From Ganoderma boninense (Eukaryota > Basidiomycota > Agaricomycetes > Polyporales > Polyporaceae): a stretch of DNA of 64,000 nucleotides. Shown here in pieces: positions 32,417-45,136 of this stretch; the stretch's first letter is position 1, and each line of letters starts with the position of its first letter. The stretch is taken from positions 279,252-343,251 of the forward strand of contig CM035314.1 in assembly GCA_002900995.3 (NCBI GenBank), in the 5' to 3' direction. Made by a program: the position numbers and the translations under genes. The notes under the pieces were generated by a model that saw nothing but the letters and a program-made list of their open reading frames with translations, ran no database searches and was not told where the DNA came from.

Positions 32417-34363
32417 TCAGTGGCTCCGGTCCGTGCCTTCAGTTCTGACTAAACAATGTCTCGACGCCACCATGAGCGCCGCAGACAACAACATAGTGCA
32501 CCCTGGACGTGAACGCCTTCAATAGAGGGCACGACATCGCGAGAGATTGGATGTACGCACCTCCTGTATATCCCACATCTTTGAACGAGCCCGTACCATC
32601 GAGGATCGCGCCCGACATCGGCGAGCCTGTGATCACCCCGATCGCAACGACCGTCAGTCCCATCCCGATACGCAGGCCGACTTCCGGGACGGGGCCCATG
32701 CGCGCGAAGGGCTGAACGAGGAGCGCGAGCGTCGCGCCAGTAGATACCCTGCATCATTGTATCAGAATCGGGATGGGAATGCTTGAGGGCGAGGGCTAGA
32801 CGACGAGTACGCACCCCAGAAAGATGGCGATGACGACGAACGACGCGACATTGGTCGCGAACGGCCAGGTGAACGTTACGACGGCAGTAAGCAGGGTTGC
32901 GGGAATAAGGACGTTCAGTGGTCCTAGACATAGTGAGAATGAGAACTGCAGTCGTCGCACGCGAGATGAGAGCGCGAGCTGGGCGCACCGAAACGGTCCG
33001 CGAGTAAGCCGCTGATGACTCGGCCAATAGTCGACACCGCGTTGGCGATGGCGAGCAGGTAAAATGACATGTCGGCATCGACCCCTTCTCCGACCGCGCT
33101 GATGGTCAGATACGTAAAGACCTGCAGCAATTGTTGGCGATTAATCGCGAGTAAAATGATTGTTCCGCACAGTGAACAACGCCAGAGTGTTGACGACGAG
33201 GGAGGCGACATAGAACGAGTACGCAGGTTTCTTGAATTCGGCGATATTGATCAGCGGACCGAGATCTTGAGTCCCGGGCAGCCTCCTCGCGATCGTCTGA
33301 CGCGACTTCAATCAGCGGAACTATGTACGAGGCTGAAGAAGAGGCGCACCAGGTTAGAGATGAGGAGAAGCCCGAGGGTAATGAAGCCCAATATGCGCAT
33401 TGTCCACTGGAAACTAGCATCGCGCCGGTCAGTTGGGATTAAGTTTTAAGGCGAACATTATTCGCATACCTTACGCGGTGGAGGAGCGCCCTGATGACGA
33501 TGGGGAAGATGCAGCCGCCGGCGCCCGCTCCGCCGAACGAGCATGCGATCGCCAGGCCGAGACGCCTCTTGAACCAATGCGCCATCACCATGTTTCCCAT
33601 GTTGAAGAACACCCCGCTCGCGAGCTGTCCAGAGACCGACGTCAGCCCGACGGCTCTCAAGCGAAAATGAGGAGGACGACTGACTCCCATCCCGAAGCCC
33701 TGGCAGAGCAGGAAGTGCCAGTATTGCGTGCACTGCGCCGTGAGGAACACGCAAGCGACGAACGCCGCAGACCCCACGAACACGGGGAGCCGGAGATGTC
33801 CCTTGTCAAACAGCCTCCCGAAGAGCAGCCCCGGTGCGAACAGCATCGCGTTCTATGGCACGATATCAGTGGCGCCACCGGCCGAACTGCGTAGGGATGG
33901 AGACGCACCTGGATGGAGCCTATCCATGCACTTCGCGACGGAGGTGAGTGGAGCAGCCGACGAACATTCAGCGGACCTCTCACATATTGGAAGACGACTC
34001 GTGGGGTAGCTCGACCTCCTGGTAGTATGCCTGGAACGTCTGCGGGTTCCCTTCGATAGCTGCCCTCTCCCTATGATGGTCGGAATCGCACTCACCCCCC
34101 AGGCCGTGAGGAGGCCGACCGTGGCGCACATCCCGCAGACGACCTGTACGGTACAGAAGTCAGCGAAGGGGCCGTGCGACGAAACGTTCTGAGCGCACCC
34201 CCAGCACGACGAGCCACGCCCGCAATCCACCGTCTGGACACTCTTCCGAAGCCACCTCTTCAACAAGCACGGTTTCCGTCGGTTCCTTGAGACCCGGGTC
34301 GTCGGCCGCAGAGGACTTGGCGCTGCTTGTGAGGACATCTAGTAGGCGGTCTGTGGTAGTCAT
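32417..34363 (-). CDS. MFS transporter, monocarboxylate-porter-like, copy 2
   Basis: About twelve exons, roughly 440-450 aa. N-terminus MTTTDRLLDVL, then ECPDGGLRAWLVVLG (first helix with the family DGG signature), VVCGMCATVGLLTAWG, SWIGSIQ, NAMLFAPGLLFGRLFDKGHL, ASGVFFNMGNMVMAHWFKRR, GCIFPIVIRALLHRV, SFQWTMRILGF, RRLPGTQDLGPLINIAEFKK, VFTYLTISAVGEGVDADMSF, PLNVLIPATLLTAVVTFTWP and GMGLTVVAIGVITGSPMSGA. A final intron after KDVGYTGG restores the twelfth helix (CTMLLSAALMVASRHC) and the stop at 32,417. All frames are open. Closest to the fragments at 25,390 and 30,187. Substrate unknown; membrane location expected. Confidence 0.85.
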
Positions 34364-35982
34364 CGCGATTCGGGTGAGAAGGAAGGCGGGTGTAGAGGTG
34401 GAAGGTAGCCGTGGGCTGCAACCCGGAGGTGGGGTTCAAATCCCATCCGCATGACGGCAGCCGTTTACATACCGTCTTCAGAACCTTCGGCGAAGAAGCT
34501 CCCTGTACGTGAGAGGCGGCGATCCACGCGTGTACTCCTCAAGGCATTTGAAGGGTAGTTGAATCACCCAAGGAAGCGTCCTCGGACGAGAAATAGACGG
34601 ACAGGATTGGTGACATCACTGGAAAGACCCGACCTCTGACGTCCATTCCATTGCCGTTAATCGGTGGCACACTATTTGGGTCTTCTCAGCCTCCGGAAAT
34701 CGCTTTGAGAACGTCGGTATCCGGAGTATGAGCTGCTTGTGGGGGAACTCACCGCTACGCCTTGTCAACTTCCACTTCGGGCACCTCCTGGTCTTCCGCT
34801 TCTTCTCCGCTACGAACGCTCTTCTCGATGGAGATCCTAAGCTCTTCTTCGCCCCCGTAGGGGGGAAAGCGTGAACACAGGCGCAAGTTGTCGACAGCAT
34901 CGGTGGCGGCGGCGGCGGCGACTCAATATTACCCTCTTCGGGTAGCAGTAACTCCATGTCGTTCTGACGCCCGCCAGAGCCTCCCGCGCCCAGGCGATGG
35001 CGACGACGAGGTGACCATGGGGGCGACTGCGCGAACCTTCGATAGTTTATGGGCATCTCCAGCCTTCATACAAGCACAATTGTGTCTGACAATTCAGTAG
35101 CCCCGCTCGCAAGAGTGCGCGTGGTCGAAGTCGTGACTGAGATCCGGGCTGGAAGCTGAATGGCCAAGTGGCTCCGCCCCCGACAAGTGGAAATGTGCAC
35201 CGGGGCTCTACAGTCCGAGAATAAGTGGTGCCTGCAATCGGTCGTCTCAACGCTTAATGAAGCTCAACATTGAGAGACGACGAACAAGGATGGCAAATGC
35301 GTTGCCTACTAACGGAATTCCCAGGGACGATGTGCCACCTGGGTGGACTTCGCGAAGGCCTTCGCAGTGCTTCTAAGTGAGGAAAGGTCATCCGGTGCCT
35401 GCGGTACAACACAGAGAACGTACTGCGGGATTCGATGCAAACACCTGCGCGTTGAACGATACATATCTAAGCCGACAGGCATGCAACGCCGTGCGGTCAC
35501 CTGTGCGAACCCATGGGCACAGGCCAGAACTTCTTCCCGAGATGCGGGTTGTTCTCAATTTTCGTTCGCTGTATGTTTTCCAGAGACAATGAGGGCTCGC
35601 ACGACGCATGGACGCATTGTACTTCAGTACTCACCGGGAAAAGGTAGTACTCCGCATGCTCCTTCAGCACCGCAGGGGAGCAAGCTAAGTAGGGGGAGCA
35701 TTTGGCGGCGCGTTCCGGGGCATCATAGAGAGCTTGCGTTGCTACAGTTACCGAGTGATAAAAGGAGCGAACCTCAAGACCCCAGGCCGACGACAGGCAT
35801 GATGATGGTCAAGGAGCAACAGGCCGTTTCCGGCTTCGGCTATGCCCATGTTCCGGCGTGCAAGCGCCTCGCTGACAAGTTTAAGTTACAGTAAGTCATG
35901 ACTCGCATTCGTGGCTGGTGACTGCCAGTCGCACGACAACATCCATGTCCAACAACAACGTCTGTACCACCTTCGATGCAAT
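34364..35982. other. Intergenic interval, no confident gene
   Basis: Promoter region of the MFS gene starting at 34,363, then about 1.5 kb without a recognised domain. A 146-codon frame at 34,616-35,056 (minus; it contains the basic stretch VAEKKRKTRRCPKWK) could be a small gene, but it has no conserved feature I know and I do not call it. Confidence 0.4.
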
Positions 35983-38065
35983 TCACGAAGTCACGGTCCC
36001 GTGGCTCGCCTTGAACCTGTCCATGAAATGCCGCGCGACCGCCATAAGCACAGCCGAAAACAACAACGACGACCCTGCCAGTGCAAGCCCATTCCGTCAG
36101 CCGAAAAATCCGAGTCGAACGCCGAACGTCGAGCGATCGGAAGACGGAACGCACCCCCATAATACCCCACGTTCTTGTACGACCCCGTGCTGTCGAGGAT
36201 CGCGCCCGAGATCGGTGCGCCCGAGACGACCCCAGCCGTCACGATCGTCAGCGCCATCCCCATGCGCACGCCCACGTCCTCGATGGGGCCCATGCCCGCG
36301 AACGGCTGCGTGAGGATCGCGATGACGGCGCCGTACGCAACTCTGTGTCGTGGACATACAATTATTAGTCCTTGCAAGTGAAAGGAGAGGAAGACGAGGC
36401 TGAGAGCTCACCCGAAAAACACTGCGATCACGACGAACGCCGCGATGTGTGTGGCGAATGGCCACGCATATGTCACGACCCCTGCCAGCACGGCGGCCGG
36501 GATGATGGCGTTGAAGGGACCTACGAACGTTCCCAGTCATTAATATTACATTCGACACCCCGGAAAAGCAGAGAGACAAAAGTCGAAAGGAGGCGCACCG
36601 AAATGGTCCGCAAAGACCCCGCTGCCGATCTGGCCGACAGCAGACATCGCGTTTGCGATGGCAATTAGGTCGAACGAGAGATCGGCGTCGATGTTTGCGC
36701 CTACAGCGCTGACGGTGAGGTACGTGTAGACCTGGCCAGGAGATGGATGATGTCAGCCGCCGTCCGGTTCCAAGCGGCGATAAAATATTTATATTTCACG
36801 CACCGTGAACAGCGCAAGAGTGTTGACGACTAGCGATAAGACAAAGATCGAGTAGACGGGCTTCTTGAACTCCGTGATGCTGATAACCGGACCGAGGCGC
36901 TGCGTCCCGGGGAGCCTTCGCGCGATCGTCTTATCGCAACCCCCCGGGGAAAGTAGGAGATGAGGACCACGAGAACGAGAGCAGAACCAAAACATCGTTC
37001 ACGTACAAGGTTTGTGATGATGAGGAGGCCGAGGGCAATGAACCCCAAGATACGCATCGTCCACTGGAAGCTTTGAGGAACGCCAGTCAGCACAACCCCA
37101 CAAGGATCTGCGCCGATAGGGAAGGCACGTACCTCGTGCGCTGTACGAGGGCCTTCACGATGATGGGGAAGATACACCCGCCTAAGCTCGACCCTCCCAA
37201 CACCAAGCCAAAAGCCAGTCCGAGCTTCCGCTTAAACCAGTGCGTCAGCACCATCTCTCCCATCTGGAAGAACACCGCGCTCGGGAGCTTCCAAGAGTCG
37301 ATAAAAACACGAAGTCAGCTTCGAGAGCGCAAAGTGAACTAACGGAAGCGGACGACTGACACCCAATCCGAAGCCCTGGCAGAGGACGAACTGCCAGTAT
37401 TGCGTGCACTGGGCGGTGAGGAACAAGCATGTGACAAACACCGCCGACGCGACGAAGAACGGAAGCCTGAGGTACCCCTTGTCGAAGAACCTGCCGAGGA
37501 AGATCCCGGGAGCGAACATCATCGCGTTCTAGGGCTGTATCAGTCCGAGACCACAACATTAGACGTAGGAGAGGCACGCAGGCGGACCTGAATGGATCCT
37601 ATCCATGAGCTATGGAGGGACACTGGTGAGCGCGTCGGTCAGACGGACACCACTTTCGTGGCAGCTCACATGTTAGATGCCGACTGGTCCGGTAGCACAA
37701 CCTCCTGGTAGTACTCCTGGAACGCCTGCAAGCGCGCTTCGGTCAGTGTGGCTACGCTACCACCGCTGTGGTAAGACTTACGCCCCATGAGCTGACGAGG
37801 CCGACCGTAGCAATCATGCCGCAGACAACCTGCGTGAGAGAAATAGGTGAGAACCACGGCTATCGAGCGGTAGGTGTGTGGAAAGCACCCCAAAGACAAC
37901 CAGCCATGCGCGCAGGCCACCGTCCGGCGGGCAGTCTTCGGGCACCGCAGGTGCTTCTTTGATGAGTGCGGTCGCAACTGGTTCCTTGAAAGACGAAATT
38001 TCGACATCGAGACGCTTCTCGGAGCTCTCAGAAACAGAGGGAGTGCTATCGGTGCGGACCACCAT
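35983..38065 (-). CDS. MFS transporter, monocarboxylate-porter-like, copy 3 (about 450 aa)
   Basis: Twelve inferred exons summing to about 450 aa. Start ATG at 38,065 (MVVRTDSTPSVSESSEKRL), then CPPDGGLRAWLVVFG, VVCGMIATVGLVSSWG, EYYQEVVLPDQSASNM, SWIGSIQ, NAMMFAPGIFLGRFFDKGYL, VFFQMGEMVLTHWFKRKLGL, GCIFPIIVKALVQRTR, RRLPGTQRLGPVISITEF, VYTYLTVSAVGANIDADLSF and GMALTIVTAGVVSGAPISGA. The last intron (36,154-36,075) joins KNVGYYGG to SSLLLFSAVLMAVARHFMDR. Expected function: proton-coupled or facilitated transport across the plasma membrane. It is nearest to the gene at 39,712, with which it forms a tandem duplication that includes the upstream 1.2 kb. Confidence 0.88.
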
Positions 38066-39545
38066 GGCAGAGAGAAAGAACTGTGAAAAGGGGGTGGGGG
38101 GGAGGAAGTCAGTGAAGCAGCAGAGCCTTGCTCTGGCCAGTATCCGACCTGTAGAAGGCCCAGCCGAGCGGCGATGTCCCTGTTGTTGTCATCCGTGGTG
38201 AGAAATTTGAGGTGCAGAAGCACCGTTTAGAGAATTGACGGTCCTGGCGTAGGGGCGTCGTGCAGGTTTCTCGAAGCGTTGAAACTCTATCGCGTATCCT
38301 GAATGAATTGGGGAGTTCGCATGAGAAGCCCACCACGAGGAGCAGCCTCGTGACGCTGATTCGTCAGGGCTACTGAGAACCCCGGCCTGCGCCGGTCGCT
38401 ACACTGCGAAATATACTTACTCACCGGACGACGTGTGTACATGATGAGTCTTGCAGGGGCCTGGCTAACGTCCATGGAGACGTTTTAGAGTCCACGTTGG
38501 ACAGCAAGCCGCTTGCGAAGGAAAACAACGTCAACACTCGTCAATTTCGGGTGAAACATCTCCACATATCCCTTCCCTCGCGATACCGATAAGCCCTATT
38601 TTCACTAGTTCGGACCATGGCCTATCACTGCGCTCGTTTCCTTCTGAACCGCCGCTCGCTCCTTCTCTCTCTATTTATGCTTCGCAAACCTCTCCCCGAC
38701 ATATCCGGGAAGCCATTCACCGCTTCCCTCGTAGCGGCACCGTCTGCGCAGCCAGATAGCCCCGTCCTCTGAGTCCGACTATCGTGCACATCTCGCTCTC
38801 TGACCACTGAGCGGCAGAGAAAATGCAGATGCCACTGACAAATCGGTGCTTATCACCCCGTCCGGAAGCCCGAGGTGCACACATCCGTTGAATGCGGAGC
38901 CCAAAAATATGAATAATTCACGTACCTCGAATGTCTCCCAAACGACGTCCTGGAGCGAGCGTCCTTCATACAACCACCGAGATAAACACATGCACTGGCG
39001 GAAGCATCAGGCGGGCTCCCTAGAGGACTGCAGAAAGGGTCGACTCTATAGAACCGCCTGACCGTCGCGGCGTTGGCAGGGGGACGTGACGTTATGGGGA
39101 ACTGGACATCATGGGGAACTGGTGTGTCCCCGGGCGAGCGGTAAACGCCAAATATCGCGCATAGACATAGACATGGATATATGCGCACCAGTTTGCCTCG
39201 CACAAGACTCTATAGCCGTGCATTGTATGCTTTCACCACGCTCGTCCTTGGAACGAAGTCTTCGGTCTCATGGTCGACGACGAGCCGCAGGCTGAGGAGC
39301 TCTGTAGAACCAAGCGAGCACTGAGGGTCGAAAGGCTGCACGAGGGTTGCCAGCGCCAGGGCATACATGGGATAGACGTTAGAGTCAAGTTGAGTAGAAC
39401 TGAGCTTGTCGCAGCGCTTGCGACTCGAACCTTTGGTTTTTAAACTCAGCTTACGCGCCGTCACTAATCAACAATAACCCACATTGATGGAAAGCCAATT
39501 GGGGTTATGGTCCTGGTTGTTCGCCTTAATACGACATTATAGTCT
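38066..39545. repeat. Upstream region of the MFS tandem duplication, copy 1
   Basis: Non-coding. It aligns with 41,780-43,140: for example GAGTTCGCATGAGA (38,310 and 42,017), ACTTACTCACCGGACGACG versus ACTTACTCGCCGGACGAC (38,415 and 42,112), ATATGCGCACCAG (39,179 and 42,668) and AACTCAGCTTACG (39,444 and 43,033). Conservation of a 1.2-kb non-coding stretch indicates that the two genes may still share regulation. No gene is supported inside. Confidence 0.65.
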
Positions 39546-39711
39546 CGCGAAACCTTCTAGGTGCGAACCAGGTGCGAACTCGAACAGCAGGGAAAGATCA
39601 CAGACAAGAAGCGAAAAGCCGCTCCCAGCTGCGTGCCAGTCCCAGCTCCGGAATCCGAGCCGCAACATGCTGGTGTCCAACAACGTCTCCTTACACCATC
39701 TTCAACACCAC

Positions 39712-41779
39712 TCACGAAGTCCCATGGGCTCCCTCTAACCTGACCATGAAGTGCCTCGCAGCAGCCATGAGCGCAGCCGACAACAGCAGCGTCGACCCTG
39801 TAGACGAAGTCCCGAGTCGTTCCGTCAGTCGACATTGGAATGACGCCGTCTCGCGGTCCAAAACTTGAACGCACCCCCATAATACCCCACATCCTCAAAC
39901 GAGCCCGTCCCGTCGAGGATCGCCCCCGAGATCGGCGTGCCAGACACGACCCCAGCGGTCACGAGCGTGAACGCCATCCCGATGCGCATGCCCACGTCCT
40001 CGACGGCGCCCATGTGCGCGAACGGCTGCACATAGATCGCCACGACGCTGCCGTACGCGAACCTACAATCGGCGGGTTCAGCGCTCCAATCGGCGGGTTC
40101 AGCGCTCAGCCCTAGTGCTAGGTAGCTTGGGGGACCAGAATATGAACATGGCGCTGAGGGGATTGAGACTCACCCGAAAAGCACGGCGATCGCGACGAAC
40201 CCCGGGACGTTTGCGGCGAACGGCCAGGCGTACGTCACGACTGCGGTCAGCACGGTCGCTGGGATGAGTGTGTTGAGAGGCCCTGTGAGGCTGTCAGCTG
40301 CTACCGCGCTGAGACGGGAAGGGCAGATGCTAGCGAATCGCACCATAACGATCTGCGAGCATCCCGCTTGCGATTTCGCCGAAAGCAGAGACCGCGCTCG
40401 CGATGGCCAGCAGGTCGAACGACAAATCGCTGCTGAGGTTGGCGTTGACAGCGCTGACGGTGAGGTACGTGTAGATCTCGAGCCGACGTCAGCGAGTAAC
40501 GGCGTAGAAGGAGCCGCGTTACGCACTGTAAATAGCGCAAGAGCGTTGATGACGAGGGAGGCAACGTAGAGCGAGTACACAGGCTTCTTGAACTCCGCGA
40601 TGCTGATCAGCGGACCTTGGTGCTGCGTCCCGGGCAGCCTCCTCGCCATCGTCTACAATGATGCCAGGAAATGAGGACTGAGAGCGAGACCAGGAATAAA
40701 ACATGGATGGCGAACCAAGTTTGTGATGAGGAGGAGGCCGAGGCTCACGAACGCCAAGATCCGCATTGTCCACTGGAAACTGAGAGAAGTGCCAGTCAGA
40801 AAAACACGAACAGCATTCGGACACACAGGGCGCGTACGTACCTCGTACGTTGTACGAGCGCCTTGATGAGGATGGGGAAGATGCACCCGCCTACGCTCGA
40901 CCCTCCGAGCACGCATCCAAGCGCCAATCCAAGCCTCCTCTCGAACCAGTGCGCGAGCACCATTTCCCCCATCTGGAAGAAGACTGCGCTCGAGAGCTGC
41001 CGGAACGTACGCAGTCGGATCCGTCAGCGCAAAGTACGACAGAGCTGACAACTGAGTACTGAGTACTGACACCCATGCCGAAGCCCTGGCAGAGGACGAA
41101 CTGCCAATATTGCGTGCACTCGGCGGTGAGGCACACGCATGCTATGAATACTGCCGAGGCAGCGAATACGGGCAGCCTGAGATACCCCTTGTCGAAAAGT
41201 CTGCCCAGAAAGAGTCCTGGGGCGTACATCATCGCATTCTATCAGGCGATATTCATCAGTGAGTGCGTAGCACGAGAGGTGGGAGAACGACGGACCTGAA
41301 CGGACCCTATCCACGCGCTGTGATACTGGTGAGCACGTCGAGCTTCCACCACTACACGGGTAGCTCACATGTTGGATGCCGATTGGTCTGGCAGCACGAC
41401 CTCCTGGTAGTACTCCTGGAACGCCTGCAAATACGGTTCGATCAGCATGTGCTGCTCCATTCACCGCTTCCAGTCAGACCTTACCCCCCAGGAGCTGACG
41501 AGGCCAACCGTGGCAACCATGCCGCACACGCTCTAGGGGAGGAGAAGAGATCAGATCAGTCGGGATCGAGATCGTCCAACCACGCTTTAGAAAGTAAGTA
41601 CTTACCCCAAAGACAACGAGCCATGCACGGAGCCCACCATCTGGCGGGTCGAAGTCGTGCGCCGCAAGTGCTTCCTTTACAAACACGTTCGAAGCAGGTT
41701 CCTTGAAATCCGGATTTTCGCCGTGCGGCTTCTCAGGTATCTCGAGGACCGAGGGAGGGCTTGCACTGCGGGCCATCAT
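39712..41779 (-). CDS. MFS transporter, monocarboxylate-porter-like, copy 4 (about 450 aa)
   Basis: Start MMARSASPPSVLEIPEKPHG at 41,779; then FDPPDGGLRAWLVVFG, VCGMVATVGLVSSWG, EYYQEVVLPDQSASNM, NAMMYAPGLFLGRLFDKGYL, AVFFQMGEMVLAHWFERRLG, GCIFPILIKALVQRTR, RRLPGTQHQGPLISIAEF, IYTYLTVSAVNANLSSDLSF and GMAFTLVTAGVVSGTPISGA. The final intron after FEDVGYYGG leads to STLLLSAALMAAARHFMVRL and a stop at 39,712. All frames are open. The exon structure is the same as the copy at 35,983, so this is a recent tandem duplicate. Substrate unknown. Confidence 0.88.
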
Positions 41780-43291
41780 GTTGGTCGACTTGAACTGTGG
41801 AGGAGGGAAACGTCAATGAGGCGGAGATTTCAAGGCCTGATTTTTCTACCTGTGTAGAAAACCCAGGTGAGGGGCCAATTCATTCCCGTGATCGTCTGCC
41901 CTGAGAAATTCGAAGAGCAGAAGGATTTTTTATAGGGAAGGTGCTCTCTCGGTGAGGGCTTTGGACAGGGTTCTCGAAATGTTGGAATTCTAGCGCATAT
42001 CCGAAACGAGCTGAGGAGTTCGCATGAGACGCCATCACGAGGAGGGACCCGTGTCGCTGATTCGTAAGAGCCCGAAAAACCCAGCCTAGGCCATCCAACT
42101 ATCGTGAACTGCACTTACTCGCCGGACGACATCTGTACATGATATGTCTTCGGGCGGCCTCGCCGACGGGTATCCAGACGTTGGTCGCTCAGGTGGAGTC
42201 CACGGCAGACAGCACACCGCTTGTGAAGGCCAAAAACGTCAACGCTCGTCAATTCTTGAGTAGGACATCCCCTCACGACTCGCCCTCCAACCATCGTGCT
42301 AATCCCGTCGTTCGACCACCGACGGGAAGAGATAACGCGGGTGCCGCTGTGCAACTCTGTCCTGGTCTCCCCACCCAGAAGCCCAGAAGCCCGAGGTGCA
42401 TATATATACCCATAGAATACGTAGTCCAAGCATGGATTCACATACCTTCGATATTCCCCCGAATGACATCCACCCCTAGACGACACGCGCGGTAGAAGAA
42501 GCATCAGGCGTAATCAGGAGGAGTTTGTTGGAGGGTTCGTTCGACTCGGGCGAAGAGTGGCCTGATGTCGCAAATGCCAAAGTTGACATGAAGGAGGATA
42601 TGGACATTGGGGACGGAAAAAATCCAAGCGAGCAGTTCACATCGAGCATCGCGTCACGAGCAAGGATATATGCGCACCAGCTCGCCTCGCACAACACCCC
42701 GGCAGCCATCTATTGCGGAACACACATCCACGTTGGAAAACTGTTGAAAGCGGGCGGTCGAGCTGGACTGCCCTGTTCTTGTACTGTATGTCCTCCGTTG
42801 ACCATCCTGGAACGCAATCTTCTGGACCACAGTCACCGAGCCACGTCGAGCAGGTCTTCCAGATGCGTAGACACGAGCTAGCAGCGGCGCAAGGACGACG
42901 GCAGGACAGAAGCTATCGCATTTTCGCTGTGGTATAGTTGACTGAGTGGGAAGAGTCGAGAGTCGGCAGAGTACCGTTAGGGCGCATGGTATGCGGTGCA
43001 GTGGGTGAACAGAGGCGGCACACGACGGATTTCAGGGTATAAACTCAGCTTACGTGAAGTAAACGATGAGTCATATCTGAGGTCAATTCTATGCAATCGG
43101 AGTTAGGTCTTTGTTATTTGCGTTGATATGAGATTGTAATGTGGTATTGTTGACTCTTCCCACCACTGCCAGTAGGTCCGATATCCTTCAGCACAGGTAA
43201 GATGGGACCCATTGTTCCCATGATAACTTCTGGCAGCTAGTCAGTGGTCGTTTAATCTTTGGTACTGCCTTTCAGGTGAAGCTTCGTCACA
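41780..43291. repeat. Upstream region of the MFS tandem duplication, copy 2
   Basis: Partner of 38,066-39,545 (see matching blocks there), extending to about 43,140. The remaining 150 bp up to 43,291 should contain the promoter of the F-box gene on the plus strand. No gene supported. Confidence 0.65.
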
Positions 43292-45136
43292 ATGTCAGCA
43301 TCGAAGGCGTCCATTAGCACCACGCTGACAGCGTCCACGTCCGAATCCTTCGATCTCACCGACTCACGACTACGGTACGGCGTCGTCCCTGACCTCGACT
43401 CTGACGTTCTGGAGGCCATCTGCGGCTCGATAGATGGCATCCACGACCTCCTCGCCCTGTCCCAAACCTGCTCCCTGATATGGGGAATGGCGATTCGGGA
43501 GATCCTCCGCACATACTCCATTCGTCTCACAAGCAGCAGGGCGAAGATTCCGCATGTTCATTCTCAATCACAAGGCGACCCACGCTCACCACGTCCGTTC
43601 CTTAGTCATATCCACATCCGAAGGTCGTATATCGTCCACTGGGGCAAAGTTTCTCTTCAACTTCGACGATGCAGGTGTCATGGACATATTGGAATGCACG
43701 GTAAAGCTCGACAGTCTCAGCCTGTCCTTCATTGGCGAGTTCCGTACGCCGGCACTCGGGAGGATCTCCTCTGTCTTTGCGGGCTTGTCAACTCTCACAT
43801 CGCTGTCGCTCGCAGACCCTGGGACGCTCTGGGCACACCACGCACTCAGCACTCTGCAAGCGCCCCTTCGAACACTCTGCGTATGCCTGGAACCCTCCCT
43901 ACCGTCGAGTCGATCCTTCCATATTATATTACGTTTCTCTGCTTTAACCACACTCACCAATCTTCGGCTCGATCATGTTCCCATCCATGATGATTCGTTC
44001 CTCAACCTTCCTCAGTTTCGCTCCGTGCGATCCCTCACCCTCACCACGCCCCTCGAACGCGAGCCCAGGCTAGATGCCCTCCTCCATCTCTTCCCCTCCC
44101 TGGACGGCACACTATACCTGCGCCAAGAGTTTCGCACGAGGGTGCGGCTTCTCACGGAACCCGGGAAGTTCAACGAAATACGAGAGCGGAACAGGCACGC
44201 CCAAGACGTCTTCCGGTGGGCGAGACTGGATCGCCTCGACTGCAACTCAGAGATCGCCCGCATGCTCGCTCTGCGGTGTCCGGTCCGCTGCTTCACGATC
44301 GACACCCTCAACCTCGAGATTATCGACGACATCCGGCCGAGCCATCTTGTGCTCGCTTCTCTCCGACTACCGTTCTATGTCGCGCCCCCCAGACTCGGAC
44401 TATCGCGCACGCACGCCGCTCGTCCTTACCTCACACATCTCGTCGTCATCTCGTCGTTTCATTCATACGACTACCGCAGCGGGAAAGTGCTGTTCGACCA
44501 ATACTCCCAGCTTCGTGAAGACATCGCGTTGGTGAGTCGTCCCTACCTGCACCCAGGCTGATTCCACGTCTCGTGGACTACAGTACTAGTAATTTCTGAC
44601 CCACCTGCCCGGTGCTTCCGGCGGGCCCGCAGGAGCGCCTCGTGAAAACCATCTCGCTCTTCGAGCACGCCACGCACGTGCGTCTCGTGTTCTACAACGA
44701 CAAGGAGGGTCCGTGCGAGGACGAGCTGGAGACGTTCATGCGCGACATCCGCGCGCGCGCATCCGCGGGCTCGCAGTTGACGTTCGCGCCCCCGCCCCGC
44801 CTCCTCGCGGCCTGTCCCCGGCTGCGCTACGTCTTCGTCACCGCCGCGGGCCGCGACACTAGTGGTACCGGTACCCCAGCCGCCGTCCCGTCCCAGCGCC
44901 GCTGGTGCCGTTCCCGCGCGTGGCGGGTCGTCGAACGTGGAGAGGGCGGCCTGTCGCGCTGTCGACTCGGATCGGGAGAAGGGCGCGAGCCCCCAGACGA
45001 GTCGGTTGACGTTGAGGAACTGTGCGAGGCCGCGGCGAGGCGGGTAATTGAGGCTGAGGACTTGGGGTTGCCGGAGGAGTGGGAGGTGGGTTTTGCTGTC
45101 ATCCGAGTCCTGTTGGAAAAACATCAGAACTCATGA
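43292..45136 (+). pseudogene. F-box/leucine-rich protein, copy 1, frameshifted
   Basis: N-terminus MSASKASISTTLTAS, then LDSDVLEAICGSIDGIHDLL and a tail AIREILRTYSIRL, an F-box-like helix set. Between 43,530 and 43,553 the frame changes: the homologous continuation (FRMFILNHKATHAHHVRSLV) lies one base off. The rest is leucine-rich (VKLDSLSLSFIGEF, SVRSLTLTTPLEREPRLDAL, LLHLFPSLDG, RLDRLDCNSEIARMLALRCP) and open to 44,531. An intron (44,532-44,632) follows, and exon 2 (ERLVKTISLFEHATHVRLVF, ending RVIEAEDLGLPEEWEV) stops at 45,136. Known role of the family: substrate receptors of SCF ubiquitin ligases. The single-base shift makes this a recent pseudogene, or a downstream Met gives a protein without the F-box. 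Confidence 0.75.

Noticed and set aside
34386..34451. tRNA-like element upstream of an MFS gene (GCGGGTG ... GGTTCAAATCC ... CATCCGC)
   Set aside because: The outer seven bases can pair, but the total length is only about 66 nt and the acceptor strand overlaps the T-stem. The anticodon stem does not form, so this is coincidental or too degraded to call.
34616..35056. 146-codon minus-strand frame with a basic stretch
   Set aside because: No homology or splice support; left as unassigned intergenic DNA.
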